64,000 nucleotides of DNA from an uncultured Microbacteriaceae bacterium (GCA_937124545.1 CAKZKU010000031.1:24620-88619), one strand, 5' to 3'; numbered from the stretch's first letter, positions 53,300-61,947 are shown. Notes: generated from the sequence alone by a model not told the origin. Program-made: numbers and translations.

Positions 53300-54177
53300 C
53301 CCCCGTGCGCATTGTTGTGGCAGGGGATGTCGTCGACGATGTCATCGCCGTGGTTGACCAGCCGTTGCGTGCGAATACCGATACCCCGGCACAGATCAAG
53401 CGCACGCTGGGCGGGTCAGCCGCGAACACAGCGGTCTGGCTTGCCAACCAGGGTTGCTCGGTTGATTTCTTTGCGAGAGTGGGGATCCGCGACGTCGTGC
53501 GTTGTTCGGAGGACTTTTCTGAAGTTGGGGTAACGCCGCATCTTGCTGGCGACGAACAGCTCGAGACGGGATCGCTGGTCAGTATTGTGCGCGGCGATGA
53601 TCGGTCAATGCTGAGCGACCGGGGCGCAAACCTGGCGCTCGATCCGACCGAGATTTCTGATTCTGTGTTGTCGGAGGCCTCATGGCTTCATCTCACCGGC
53701 TATAGCTTCTTCCACCATCACAACCCCAAGATGTTCAGCGCACTGATCGAGCGTGCCAGAGCTCAAGGCCTGGGAGTCATGGTGGATGCGTCTTCGGCAG
53801 GATTTTTGTTGGACGTGGGTGCGCAGCGATTCGTCAGCTGGGTCCGGGAAGCCAGCGTGTTGCGTTGCAACGAGGAAGAAGCGCAGGTTTTAGCTGATTC
53901 TGTTGACACGCACACAGCACTCGAGCGTCTAGGTGAGATTTTCCCCCGTGTGATTGTCACGACTGGCGAGACAGGTTCGCTGCTCAGGGAGGGTGGGAGC
54001 ACGCATCACATACCCTCAGTCCCCGCGGAACGGGATGTCGACCCCACCGGGGCAGGTGATGCCTTTAACGCGGGCGTGCTGGCGGGGTTGGCGCAGGGTG
54101 CTTCCCTTGCCGAGTCGGCAACCGCGGCAGCTGCCCTTGCCGCAGATGCGGTTAGCCGGCTTGGCGCGCGGCCTTGA
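53296..54177 (+). CDS. psuK: PfkB-family kinase, probable pseudouridine kinase
   Basis: A 293-residue ribokinase-fold kinase. The substrate side has GGSAANTAVWLANQG and the catalytic anion hole is DPTGAGDAFNAGVLAG near residue 252. Coupled to psuG, it most likely phosphorylates pseudouridine for the glycosidase. By sequence alone another nucleoside or sugar is possible. It overlaps the convergent photolyase gene by 26 bp. Confidence 0.83.
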   Translation: MTPVRIVVAGDVVDDVIAVVDQPLRANTDTPAQIKRTLGGSAANTAVWLANQGCSVDFFARVGIRDVVRCSEDFSEVGVTPHLAGDEQLETGSLVSIVRGDDRSMLSDRGANLALDPTEISDSVLSEASWLHLTGYSFFHHHNPKMFSALIERARAQGLGVMVDASSAGFLLDVGAQRFVSWVREASVLRCNEEEAQVLADSVDTHTALERLGEIFPRVIVTTGETGSLLREGGSTHHIPSVPAERDVDPTGAGDAFNAGVLAGLAQGASLAESATAAAALAADAVSRLGARP

Positions 54178-55519
54178 GCGCGGAGAACGCTGAGAGCGCC
54201 CGCTCTCGACTGGCTTTCATGTCGACAATCGGCTCGCTGGGATAGTCCTCTGATTCCGGAAGCCACCGGGAAATGTACGTGCGGTCAGGATCAAATTTGT
54301 CCGCCTGGAGGAGCGGGTTGAATACCCGGAAGTAGGGGGCCGCGTCAGCCCCGCTTCCCGCGACCCACTGCCAGCTCGCGGGATTGTTGGCTTCATCAGC
54401 ATCGACGAGAGTGTCCCAGAACCATGCCTCCCCGACTCGCCAATGCACGAAAAGGTTTTTGATCAGGAACGACGCGGCTACCATCCGCACGCGGTTGTGC
54501 ATATAACCGGTTTCCCAGAGCTCGCGCATGCCGGCATCAACCAGAGGAACCCCGGTCAGCCCCTTCTGCCAGGCGGCGATAGCCTTCTGGTCCGGCTCGC
54601 CCCAGGGGAAGTGATCAAACTCCGGTCGGAAGTTCTTCTCGGCGAGTTCGGTGTGGTGAAACAAAATGTTGTACGAGAATTCACGCCAGCCGACCTCGGA
54701 GAGGAACTTGGCCGTGTTTTCTGACGAGACATGGGGGAGGTTGTCCTGTAGCCGATGCCAAATGGTGTGGGGACTGATTTCCCCAAACCGCAGGTGAGGG
54801 CTGAGCCTGGACGTTGCCTCGATACCCGGCTCATCGCGCCGATGGTAGCTATTCAGGGCGGACTCGATGAAATTCTCAAACCGTGTGTGGGCGCCAGCTT
54901 CCCCCGGCGTCCACTGTGCTTCGAGGCCTGCTGACCAGTCGGGGTTCGTCGGAAGCAGACCCCATGAGCTCAGCTCGTCGCTCTCGACGCCGGGAACGCA
55001 GGTGAGCGACTCCGGTGCGGGCAGCGGGAAACGCGGTGGCGCAGAAGACAAGCACGCCTTCCAAAAAGGGGTGAAGACACGGAAGGGGTTTCCTTCCCCG
55101 GTTTTGATCGTCCAGGGCTCAAAAAGAAGATTTCCGGCGAAGCTTTCACACGTAATGCCGCGCTGGCGAAGCTCCTCCTTGAGCGTGGCATCGTTGTCAC
55201 GCGCTTTCCCGTATCGACGGTTCCAGAACACCGCTTGGGCGCCGTGGTCTGCGACAAGCTCCTGAATGATGGGGGCAGCTTCGCCCTGGCGGAGGACGAG
55301 TGTTCCGCCGAGTTGGTCAATCTGGGTGTTGAGCGCTCGCAGTGAATGGTGAAGCCACCAGCGTGAGGCAGAACCCAGTGGCCGGATGCCCGCTGACACC
55401 TCATCGTGGATGTAGACAATGATGACGGGCCCACCCAGCTCGGTGGCCGCGTGCAGAGCCGGGTTATCACCCAACCGAAGATCATTGCGTAGCCACACAA
55501 TGGCCGGTGCTGAAGTCAT
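54152..55519 (-). CDS. phr: Deoxyribodipyrimidine photo-lyase
   Basis: A 455-residue flavoprotein that repairs UV pyrimidine dimers using blue light. The N-terminal antenna domain begins IVWLRNDLRLGDNPAL; the FAD domain includes FLSEVGWREFSYN, MRELWETGYMHNRVRM and ASWQWVAGSGADAAPYFR. It is a class I CPD photolyase by these motifs. The ATG has TAGGGT (55531-55526) exactly 6 nt upstream and no ribosome binding site. Confidence 0.96.
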   Translation of the reverse strand: MTSAPAIVWLRNDLRLGDNPALHAATELGGPVIIVYIHDEVSAGIRPLGSASRWWLHHSLRALNTQIDQLGGTLVLRQGEAAPIIQELVADHGAQAVFWNRRYGKARDNDATLKEELRQRGITCESFAGNLLFEPWTIKTGEGNPFRVFTPFWKACLSSAPPRFPLPAPESLTCVPGVESDELSSWGLLPTNPDWSAGLEAQWTPGEAGAHTRFENFIESALNSYHRRDEPGIEATSRLSPHLRFGEISPHTIWHRLQDNLPHVSSENTAKFLSEVGWREFSYNILFHHTELAEKNFRPEFDHFPWGEPDQKAIAAWQKGLTGVPLVDAGMRELWETGYMHNRVRMVAASFLIKNLFVHWRVGEAWFWDTLVDADEANNPASWQWVAGSGADAAPYFRVFNPLLQADKFDPDRTYISRWLPESEDYPSEPIVDMKASRERALSAFSALKAARQAG

Positions 55520-55561
55520 TTCTTCACCCTAAGCGTTATCGCTGAAGGCCGACCGTAGACG

Positions 55562-55603
55562 CAAGTAGGGCCGGTTCCTGAGGCAAGAAACCGGCCCTAC
55601 TTG
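55562..55603. terminator. Strong 15-bp hairpin downstream of the winged-helix gene
   Basis: CAAGTAGGGCCGGTT and AACCGGCCCTACTTG are perfect inverted copies with a 12-nt loop. The hairpin stands between the end of the regulator gene and the phr promoter, where a terminator is expected, but neither side has a T-run. The rest of the 174-bp gap (55532-55705) shows nothing I can name. Confidence 0.5.
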
Positions 55604-55705
55604 TCGCTACCAAGAGTGTTACTGCAATCACATGATCGCCTTTTGTCACAGCACAACCGACGATGAGCTAACTATATAACGAAATGGTAACGGCGTCGAG
55701 AGCGT

Positions 55706-56308
55706 CTAGATCATGTCGGGAGAAGGTGCGACGCCATACTCGATGACGACATCGGCATGGCGGTCGAAGCGGTATCCCACGCCCCGAACGGTGCGCACAA
55801 TGTCCTCAAACTCCCCCAGTTTCCCGCGCAGGCGCCGGACGTGAACGTCAATGGTCCGAGCGCTGGGCATTTCCTCGTCGCCCTGCTCCCACAAAGCCTC
55901 GATGATGGTCTCACGATTCACCGTCTGGCCCTCACGAAGAACGAGGAACTGGAGCATTTCGAATTCCTTGAACGTGAGGGGGGCGGTGCTGCCGTGCAAC
56001 ACCACGCGCTTGCGGGAAATATCGATGACCACCCCGGAGGGTTCCGACACCTTCGCGGGGGCCAACTTGGCGAGCGCCGCAGGGTCGTGGAGAGCCATTC
56101 GGACGATCTCGAGGTCGTTACCCCCGGCGCCCTCGGGCGCTAAGGCAATGGAGGCGTGGGTTTGGGACCCGGGAACATAGCCGTCCACCGATTTTTTGAG
56201 CTCGGACACGATCTTTTGCAGGCTGTGGCCTGCCGCCAAGGCATCTTTTTCACTGATGCCGACATAGAGTGCGAAGCCGCGAGGTTCGCGGGGAGAGGAG
56301 GGGTTCAT
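55706..56308 (-). CDS. Winged-helix regulator without receiver domain
   Basis: A 200-residue protein: residues 1-95 are an uncharacterised domain (FALYVGISEKDALAAGHSL...), and residues 105-190 form an OmpR/PhoB-type winged helix (LTFKEFEMLQFLVLREGQTV, RTIDVHVRRLRGKL, IRTVRGVGYRFD). No phospho-acceptor aspartate receiver is present, so it is not a normal response regulator. ATG 56308 is likely; the frame runs on to a TTG at 56341. The 163 bp upstream contain an AACACCAG/CTGGTGTT inverted repeat (56383-56421). The signal it senses is unknown. Confidence 0.8.
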   Translation of the reverse strand: MNPSSPREPRGFALYVGISEKDALAAGHSLQKIVSELKKSVDGYVPGSQTHASIALAPEGAGGNDLEIVRMALHDPAALAKLAPAKVSEPSGVVIDISRKRVVLHGSTAPLTFKEFEMLQFLVLREGQTVNRETIIEALWEQGDEEMPSARTIDVHVRRLRGKLGEFEDIVRTVRGVGYRFDRHADVVIEYGVAPSPDMI

Positions 56309-56382
56309 GAATGTCGATTCGGTCGGGGGCAGGAAGCCCAAAACAAGAAGGTGAGGTGTTAGTTACACATTCGAGCGCGACA

Positions 56383-56421
56383 ACACCAGAGCGAACCGAC
56401 GACGGTCAGCATCCTGGTGTT
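56383..56421. repeat. 8-bp inverted repeat upstream of the winged-helix gene
   Basis: AACACCAG (56383-56390) and CTGGTGTT (56414-56421) are exact inverted copies 23 bp apart. They lie 75-113 bp before the regulator start and could be its own binding site or an RNA hairpin. Confidence 0.45.
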
Positions 56422-56471
56422 CGACATGACTCCATTATTGCGATTGGCGTAGGCGGGGGTCAAGTGATCGT

Positions 56472-57107
56472 CTAGCCGACCGTTCCGTAGAGGCGGTCAC
56501 CCGCGTCACCAAGGCCCGGAACAATGAACCCCTGCTCATTGAGCTTCTCGTCGAGAGCGCCCAGGACGATGGTCAAGTCCCGGCCGGTGGTAGCTTTTTC
56601 GATTGCGGCCAGCCCTTCGGGTGCCCCCAGGATGCAGACAGCCGTGACATCTGTTGCGCCCTTGTCAAAGATGAAGTCAATCGCTTGCAGCAGTGACCCG
56701 CCGGTCGCCAGCATGGGATCAAGAATGAAACACTGGCGATTCGAGAGGTTCTCCGGCAAGCGCTCGGCATAAACGCTCGGCTCCAGGGTCTCTTCATTAC
56801 GGACCATTCCCAAGAACCCGACCTCGGCACTCGGAAGCAGCTGCACCATTCCCTCCAGCATTCCGAGCCCAGCTCGCAGGATAGGCACGACAACAGGACG
56901 GGGTTCCGCGAGCCTGGTCCCCAGCATGGTGCTGACCGGAGTGGTGATTTCGCGAGGTTCGACGCGGATGTTTCGTGTGGCCTCATAGGCCAGCAAAGCG
57001 ACGAGCTCCGAGGTTAGCGCGCGAAATTGGGGCGAGGACGTGGATTGATCCCTCAGAAGGCTGAGTTTGTGCGAAATCAGCGGATGATCGGCGACGTGAA
57101 CCTGCAT
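56472..57107 (-). CDS. upp: Uracil phosphoribosyltransferase
   Basis: A 211-residue pyrimidine salvage enzyme turning uracil and PRPP into UMP. The PRPP motif reads [16 protein letters not shown] near residues 126-141, and the uracil-binding C-terminus is [12 protein letters not shown]. The ATG has TAGGGT (57119-57114) exactly 6 nt upstream, with no ribosome binding site. Uracil released by PsuG could feed this step. It is divergent from tadA with 31 bp between the starts. Confidence 0.97.
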   Translation of the reverse strand: MQVHVADHPLISHKLSLLRDQSTSSPQFRALTSELVALLAYEATRNIRVEPREITTPVSTMLGTRLAEPRPVVVPILRAGLGMLEGMVQLLPSAEVGFLGMVRNEETLEPSVYAERLPENLSNRQCFILDPMLATGGSLLQAIDFIFDKGATDVTAVCILGAPEGLAAIEKATTGRDLTIVLGALDEKLNEQGFIVPGLGDAGDRLYGTVG

Positions 57108-57138
57108 CGCTCAACCCTAGCCGAGCTAGTGTTGAGCG
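57108..57138. promoter_or_regulatory. Divergent leaderless promoters of upp and tadA
   Basis: The 31-bp gap carries TAGGGT (57119-57114) for upp and TAGTGT (57127-57132) for tadA, each followed by the same TGAGCG spacer and ATG. Any -35 element at normal spacing would fall inside the opposite gene's start, so the two promoters overlap. Confidence 0.65.
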
Positions 57139-57591
57139 ATGCGCGGTGATCTCGAGGCGATGGATGACCTCCTTGTGTTTGCCGAAAAGGCCCTATTGAC
57201 AGGTGATGTCCCGGTGGCTGCTGCCGTGATTGATCCCGACGGATATGTGATTGCCCGGGCCACAAACACCAAAGAGCGCGATAGCGATCCGACCGCGCAT
57301 GCGGAGGTGCTGGCGCTTCGAGCTGCGGGTAAAGCCTTGGGACTTTCCAACCTTCACGGTCACACTTTGATGGTGACGCTCGAGCCCTGCGTGATGTGTG
57401 CGGGAGCGATCACCCAGGCGCGAATCACCACGTTGGTGTTCGGCGCCTGGGACGACAAAGCAGGGGCAGCCGGTAGCAAGCACGATCTGGTGCGCGATCG
57501 GAGCCTTCCTCACCGTGTGGACGAGGTTCGGGGAGGGGTCCGGGAAAAAGAATGCGCCCAGCTACTCCGCGATTTTTTCGCGCAGAAGTAG
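57139..57591 (+). CDS. tadA: tRNA-specific adenosine deaminase
   Basis: A 150-residue zinc deaminase that converts A34 of tRNA-Arg to inosine. The zinc and catalytic motifs are HAEVLALR near residue 54 and PCVMCAGA near residue 85. The N-terminus has a family-typical first helix (AMDDLLVFAEKALLTGDVPVAA). The leaderless start has TAGTGT exactly 6 nt upstream. It is 2 bp from the convergent membrane protein gene's end. Confidence 0.94.
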   Translation: MRGDLEAMDDLLVFAEKALLTGDVPVAAAVIDPDGYVIARATNTKERDSDPTAHAEVLALRAAGKALGLSNLHGHTLMVTLEPCVMCAGAITQARITTLVFGAWDDKAGAAGSKHDLVRDRSLPHRVDEVRGGVREKECAQLLRDFFAQK

Positions 57592-57593
57592 GC

Positions 57594-57989
57594 CTAGGAC
57601 ACCAGCCCCGGCCACACCACGGCCATCACCACGTTGGCTAACGCCAGGGCACCAGCTGTGTGGAGTAGCGGCAGCAGCGCCCTCTGGTTTCCCGTGGGTG
57701 ACATCTTGCGCTGGCGGCGGCGTGCGATAAGAGCCACCACGAAAATCACCAGGGAGAGCCCGAGCTTCACAAAAATTTTCGGGTAGTTGAGGGACATATC
57801 GTCATCCGCGAGCCGCATTTCGGCAATCCCCGTGAGGGCAATGCCGGTGAGGAGTTGAAGGGTAGCGCCGAGGAGAACCCACCCGAAGGCATAGTTCGTG
57901 TGCGCCCGCATCTGAATGAAGAAGGGGCCAAGAATCATGGCCAATCCGAGAAAGTGAAAGATAAGGGAGATATCGCGGGCAAGTTCCAT
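57594..57989 (-). CDS. Small four-helix membrane protein, unknown
   Basis: A 131-residue protein with four hydrophobic segments (about 6-25, 35-56, 72-90, 106-128) and a basic loop RRRQRKMSPTGNQR. The plan resembles DUF2269 or CopD-like small membrane proteins. ATG 57989 is preceded by AGAAAGG; the longer frame to 58130 overlaps the upstream gene and is not likely. It follows the CDF-tail-like gene after 10 bp, so they form an operon. Its function is unknown. Confidence 0.78.
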   Translation of the reverse strand: MELARDISLIFHFLGLAMILGPFFIQMRAHTNYAFGWVLLGATLQLLTGIALTGIAEMRLADDDMSLNYPKIFVKLGLSLVIFVVALIARRRQRKMSPTGNQRALLPLLHTAGALALANVVMAVVWPGLVS

Positions 57990-57999
57990 GACGGCCTTT

Positions 58000-58317
58000 C
58001 TAGTCGGATGCCTTAATAACGATAACGTCCGTGGCCGGATCCTCGCGAGCGGGGTCGCGCACGAGCTCTGGCTCGACATAAATGTCAGCGGTTTCCCCCA
58101 CAACACCGCGAACACGGCGTTTAGCGTCACCCAGTGCGCTGCTCAGGGCATAGACCGGCATCGAGTCAATCAGTTGGACCGTGGTGGCGATGACCCACTG
58201 GCCATCCGGTTCGCTGGTGACGCACAGCCGGAGGACGGATTCAACATCAGGACTGTCGATGAGTGCATCCAAAATAAGCGAGCGCTCAGGGAGACTGGGG
58301 GATTTTTTCTTAGCCAC
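58000..58317 (-). CDS. Free-standing protein resembling a CDF transporter C-terminal domain
   Basis: A 105-residue soluble protein. The pattern DALIDSPDVESVLRLCVT, then VIATTVQLIDSMPVYALSSA, RRVRGVVGETADIYVEPELV follows the layout of the cytoplasmic dimerisation domain of cation diffusion facilitators (typical ending RAAVPVARVIYIEPD), but no membrane part is encoded. GTG 58317 is chosen because GAAGGGAG precedes it. The link to CDF is my reading of the pattern and needs a profile search. Confidence 0.7.
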   Translation of the reverse strand: MAKKKSPSLPERSLILDALIDSPDVESVLRLCVTSEPDGQWVIATTVQLIDSMPVYALSSALGDAKRRVRGVVGETADIYVEPELVRDPAREDPATDVIVIKASD

Positions 58318-58376
58318 AGAGACTCCCTTCAGACGCATCGGCGCGACATCGTGTCTGCCAATCTACACTGGGCACT

Positions 58377-59201
58377 ATGACCACGACACTTCCTCAGATT
58401 GCTCTGGTCGGCACGGGAAATATGTCCGGTGCCATCCTTCAGGGCCTGTTGCAGCCGGGTGTGAAGGTCGCGGGGCTTCGAGCGACCACTCGCGGGGCCG
58501 CCTCCGCTGAGGCTCTCGTCCAGCGGGGAGTGAGCGCGGTCTCACTCGAGCAGGACCCGGACGCTAATCGACAGGCGGTCGCTGACGCCGAGATCATTGT
58601 CCTTGGGGTAAAGCCCTACCAAATCCTGGAGGTGCTGACCGATCTGGTCGAGCACGCCCGCCCGGAGGCAACTGTGGTGAGCGTGGCCGCTGGGATCACG
58701 CTCGCTTCGATGGAGGACATCTGGCCAGGTGCGCTCGTGCGAGCGATGCCCAACACCCCTGCTCAAGTAGGCCGGGGTGTGACGGGATTAGCCCGTGGTT
58801 CGAGGACATCGGATACCCAGGCGGCCATGGTCGAGGCACTGTTTTCAACGGTGGGCGAGGTGTTGGTTGTGAAGGAAGACCAAATAAACGCCTTGAGCTC
58901 GATCTCTGGGTCCGGGCCGGCGTATGTTTACCTCTTCATCGAGCACTTCATGGAGGTTGCTCGCCAGAAGGGTTTCACCGAGCATCAAGCGCGAGTCATG
59001 GTCGAGGGCACTTTTAGCGGCGCGTTAGCGGTGCTCGCTCAGTCGGATAAAAACCCTGAGCAGTTGCGGGTTGAGGTGACTAGCCCGGGAGGGAGCACGG
59101 CCGCCGCGCTCCAGGCGTTCGAGGACGCAGATCTCGAAGCAATCTTCGCCGCAGCTAGTGATGCGGCGATTGCCCGCGCTGAGGAAATGTCCCGCGAGTA
59201 G
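58377..59201 (+). CDS. proC: Pyrroline-5-carboxylate reductase
   Basis: A 274-residue enzyme that makes proline with NADPH. The Rossmann motif is ALVGTGNMSGAILQGL, and the C-terminal signature is SSISGSGPAYVYLFIEHFMEVA-like followed by VTSPGGSTAAALQ. The ATG has TACACT (58364-58369) 7 nt upstream and no ribosome binding site, so a leaderless or one-base leader start is likely. It meets the ktrA-type gene end to end. Confidence 0.96.
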   Translation: MTTTLPQIALVGTGNMSGAILQGLLQPGVKVAGLRATTRGAASAEALVQRGVSAVSLEQDPDANRQAVADAEIIVLGVKPYQILEVLTDLVEHARPEATVVSVAAGITLASMEDIWPGALVRAMPNTPAQVGRGVTGLARGSRTSDTQAAMVEALFSTVGEVLVVKEDQINALSSISGSGPAYVYLFIEHFMEVARQKGFTEHQARVMVEGTFSGALAVLAQSDKNPEQLRVEVTSPGGSTAAALQAFEDADLEAIFAAASDAAIARAEEMSRE

Positions 59202-59873
59202 TTACTTGTCGAGTGCGGCGAACGCCTCGATGTCCTCGTTGGTTCCCGAAACGATGATGAGGTCGTGGTTGGTGACCACAGTTTTCTCTGTTGCATACGT
59301 AAAGGGCTTGCCGGGGGATTTAACACCCACCACCGTGATGTGGTGCTTAGACCGAACCTTCGAATCTTCGAGGGAAAGGTTCCGAATCGGCTTGGGTGGA
59401 TACATCTTCACCAACGCAAAGTTGTCATCAAAGCGGATGAAGTCGATCATCCGACCAGAGACCAGGTGAGCTACTCGCTCGCCAGCTTCACGCTCGGGAT
59501 AGATGACGCGGTGGGCACCGATCCTGGTCAGAATTTTTCCGTGCGACTCGCTAATCGCCTTAGCCCAAATCTGGGGGACCTTGAGATCAACGAGGTTGGT
59601 GGTGATGAGCACACTGGCTTCGATGGAGGAGCCCGTGGCGACAACCGCAATGGGGAAGTCCGCTGCCCCTACCTGCTGGAGGGCGCTCATGTTGCGCGCG
59701 TCAAGGACGGCGGTGTGTCGAACGCGATCGGACCACTTCTGCACCAAGGCAGGGTCTTCATCGACGGCCAGCACATCGCGACCAAGTTTGTCGAGCTCGC
59801 CAGCGGTGGCCGCGCCAAAGCGCCCTAACCCGATAACGAGGACGGGGGCATCATGGGGAATTTTCTCAACCAA
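59202..59873 (-). CDS. Potassium uptake regulatory protein, TrkA/KtrA family
   Basis: A 223-residue RCK protein: the N-terminal nucleotide-binding RCK_N domain has VIGLGRFGAATAGELDKLG and the acidic strand end VDEDP, and the C-terminal RCK_C domain (about residues 140-220) includes KSPGKPFTYATEKTVV. It gates the partner channel in response to nucleotides. It starts at TTG 59873, overlapping the stop of the channel gene by 8 bp. Confidence 0.94.
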   Translation of the reverse strand: MVEKIPHDAPVLVIGLGRFGAATAGELDKLGRDVLAVDEDPALVQKWSDRVRHTAVLDARNMSALQQVGAADFPIAVVATGSSIEASVLITTNLVDLKVPQIWAKAISESHGKILTRIGAHRVIYPEREAGERVAHLVSGRMIDFIRFDDNFALVKMYPPKPIRNLSLEDSKVRSKHHITVVGVKSPGKPFTYATEKTVVTNHDLIIVSGTNEDIEAFAALDK

Positions 59874-61431
59874 CGATTGGCCTTTCTTTTGCCCGGCGGT
59901 AGACGGTCTGCCGGTGGGTTCCGCTCAGCGCGGTCGCGAGCGTCACTGTACCAACTCGGCCCAACAGCATGGTGGCCGAGAGAATATATTTCGCCGAGTC
60001 GGGTAGGTCAGCGCTGGTGAAACCAGCGCTGAGGCCACACGTGGCAAAGGCGGAGATGACGTCAAACAAAATCCGATCCAGCGGCGCCTCCGTCACCCGC
60101 ATCAGGGCGATAGTGGACACGGCAACAATGCTCGCCCCCCACAGAACGACACTCACCGCCAGGCGGACAACGTCGGAGGGAATGCGTCGCTCATAGACAA
60201 CGATGTCTTGATTACCGCGCGATTCGGCAAACGCTGCCAGGAACAAAATGGCCAGCGTCGTGACTTTGATTCCGCCGGCGGTTGAAGCGGATCCGCCGCC
60301 GACAAACATCAGCATGTCCAGCACCAACAGTGTCGCCCCGGAGAACTCTGCGGTGTCGACTGTGGAGAAGCCTCCGGAGCGCGCCATCATCGAGGTGAAG
60401 ACGGCGGTCATGCCTCTCACACCCGGGCTCTTGTCGCCGAGGGTGTCTTCGTTACTCCACTCCAGCGCACCGATGGCGATGGCACCAATAACCAACAGCA
60501 GTGTGGTGGTGGAAAGTGTGAGGCGAGCGTGCATGCCCAGGCGAGCGTGATCCCAGGTTCGACGTTGACGGCGCTGCCGAGCTGTGCGCACCGCTCGGGC
60601 AATGGCGTAAATCACCGGGAATCCGATGCTGCCTAAGAAAACGCCGAACCCGATTGTGAAGACCATGACGGGGTCTGCGACAAACGGCGCCAGGCCATCG
60701 ACCAGGGGGACAAAGCCGGTGTTGGTGAAGGCAGAAACAGCCAGGTAGCCGCCCTGCCAGAGCGCTGTCACCGGGTCTAGACCCCACACAATCAGGCGGG
60801 GGACGATGATCGCCGCGAGCGCGAGTTCGATCAAAATCACACTGATGAAGACGGTTTTCAGCAAACCCTTCACATCGCTCAAGCGCATGCCGTGGTTTCC
60901 CGAACCCTCCTTTTCGTGGAGCCTTGAGGGGTCAACGTCCCCTGCCATCATCTTGCGCACGGAAAGGCCGAGACGCTTGGAGGCGATGACCGCGAGCAGC
61001 GTCGCCAGGGTCATCACCCCGATTCCACCGACCTGGAGGGCAACAAACACAATCAGGTGTCCCGCCGGTGACCAGTGGGTGGCCATGTCGAGTGTGGTGA
61101 GACCGGTCACACAGATGGCTGAGGTCGCGGTGAAGAGGGCATCAGCCAGCGGAGTCGCCTCGCCACTGGCTGCGGCAAAGGGCATCATCAACAGGCCCGT
61201 GGTGACCCCCACGAGAAAAATAAAGACGACCACAGTGGTGGTTGCTGCTTGGCCCCCCAAAAGCATTTGCAGGCGGGCGCCCAGACCCCGAATTCCTGGT
61301 GGGAGAGGTGCCTCTGAGCGTGTGCGAGACCACGCCAGTCTTTTCGTCCGAGCACGTTTCGCGCGACGGATGATGTTGGCAAGCCACGAGGACACGTTCG
61401 CCCGCTCGCTTCCTGACTGTCGTGGGGACAA
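59866..61431 (-). CDS. Potassium uptake channel, TrkH/KtrB family
   Basis: A 521-residue membrane protein of the TrkH/KtrB superfamily, with four repeated membrane-pore-membrane units; the first filter reads SAICVTGLTT and others keep the central glycine (TNTGFVPL, SGGFSTVD, TCGLSAGF). The N-terminal 45 residues are basic and polar. The start is taken as TTG 61431; an internal GTG (VSSWLAN) is possible. A GGAGGAG site before ATG 61442-61444 serves another frame. It pairs with the RCK protein. Confidence 0.92.
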   Translation of the reverse strand: MSPRQSGSERANVSSWLANIIRRAKRARTKRLAWSRTRSEAPLPPGIRGLGARLQMLLGGQAATTTVVVFIFLVGVTTGLLMMPFAAASGEATPLADALFTATSAICVTGLTTLDMATHWSPAGHLIVFVALQVGGIGVMTLATLLAVIASKRLGLSVRKMMAGDVDPSRLHEKEGSGNHGMRLSDVKGLLKTVFISVILIELALAAIIVPRLIVWGLDPVTALWQGGYLAVSAFTNTGFVPLVDGLAPFVADPVMVFTIGFGVFLGSIGFPVIYAIARAVRTARQRRQRRTWDHARLGMHARLTLSTTTLLLVIGAIAIGALEWSNEDTLGDKSPGVRGMTAVFTSMMARSGGFSTVDTAEFSGATLLVLDMLMFVGGGSASTAGGIKVTTLAILFLAAFAESRGNQDIVVYERRIPSDVVRLAVSVVLWGASIVAVSTIALMRVTEAPLDRILFDVISAFATCGLSAGFTSADLPDSAKYILSATMLLGRVGTVTLATALSGTHRQTVYRRAKERPIVG

Positions 61432-61478
61432 CCGCCAGCCATGGTACTCCTCCCCGGGCCGAAGTACGCTAGAGGATT

Positions 61479-61865
61479 ATGGCTGATGTTTTTGATGTGG
61501 TTGCGGACCCCACACGGCGGGATATTGTTCGACTCCTGCACGGTGCAGGCTCCGGCGGAGAGATGAGTGTTGGTGAACTGGTGGAAGCACTGGGCATTAC
61601 CCAGCCCACTGTTTCTAAGCACCTGAAGGTTCTGCGCGAAGGTGGCGTTGTGGGGGTTCGTGAGGAGGGCCAGCATCGCTATTACCGTTTTGAACCCTCG
61701 GCGCTTGCAGCCCTGGAGCAGTGGTTACACACCCTCGGTCATCGCGCCGACACCACCGTGAGTGAGCCTTTCACGGACCTGACACTCGCTGGTCGAGCAG
61801 TGGGAGGCGCCGTTCGTGACTTTCAGAAATGGCTCCAGCACACCGGGGGACAGTTTTCCCGCTAG
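61479..61865 (+). CDS. ArsR-family transcriptional regulator
   Basis: A 128-residue winged-helix regulator. FDVVADPTRRDIVRLL is the family start, the recognition helix region is GITQPTVSKHLKVLREGG, and the wing is VREEGQHRYYRF. No CxC metal-binding motif is seen, so a metal sensor of the ArsR/SmtB type is not supported. TACGCT lies 8 nt before the ATG. It is divergent from the potassium channel gene, 47 bp between starts. Confidence 0.92.
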   Translation: MADVFDVVADPTRRDIVRLLHGAGSGGEMSVGELVEALGITQPTVSKHLKVLREGGVVGVREEGQHRYYRFEPSALAALEQWLHTLGHRADTTVSEPFTDLTLAGRAVGGAVRDFQKWLQHTGGQFSR

Positions 61866-61947
61866 CTAGTGAGCGGTGCGCTCTGCGCTAGAGTAGGCAA
61901 GTTGCCCGAAAGGGCGCGACACACTTTCCGTTTCAAAAGGACAATTA

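Noticed and set aside
55637..55680. A 15-codon frame after the strong hairpin (starts MIAFCHS)
   Set aside because: No ribosome binding site, no promoter directly before it and no protein-like pattern.
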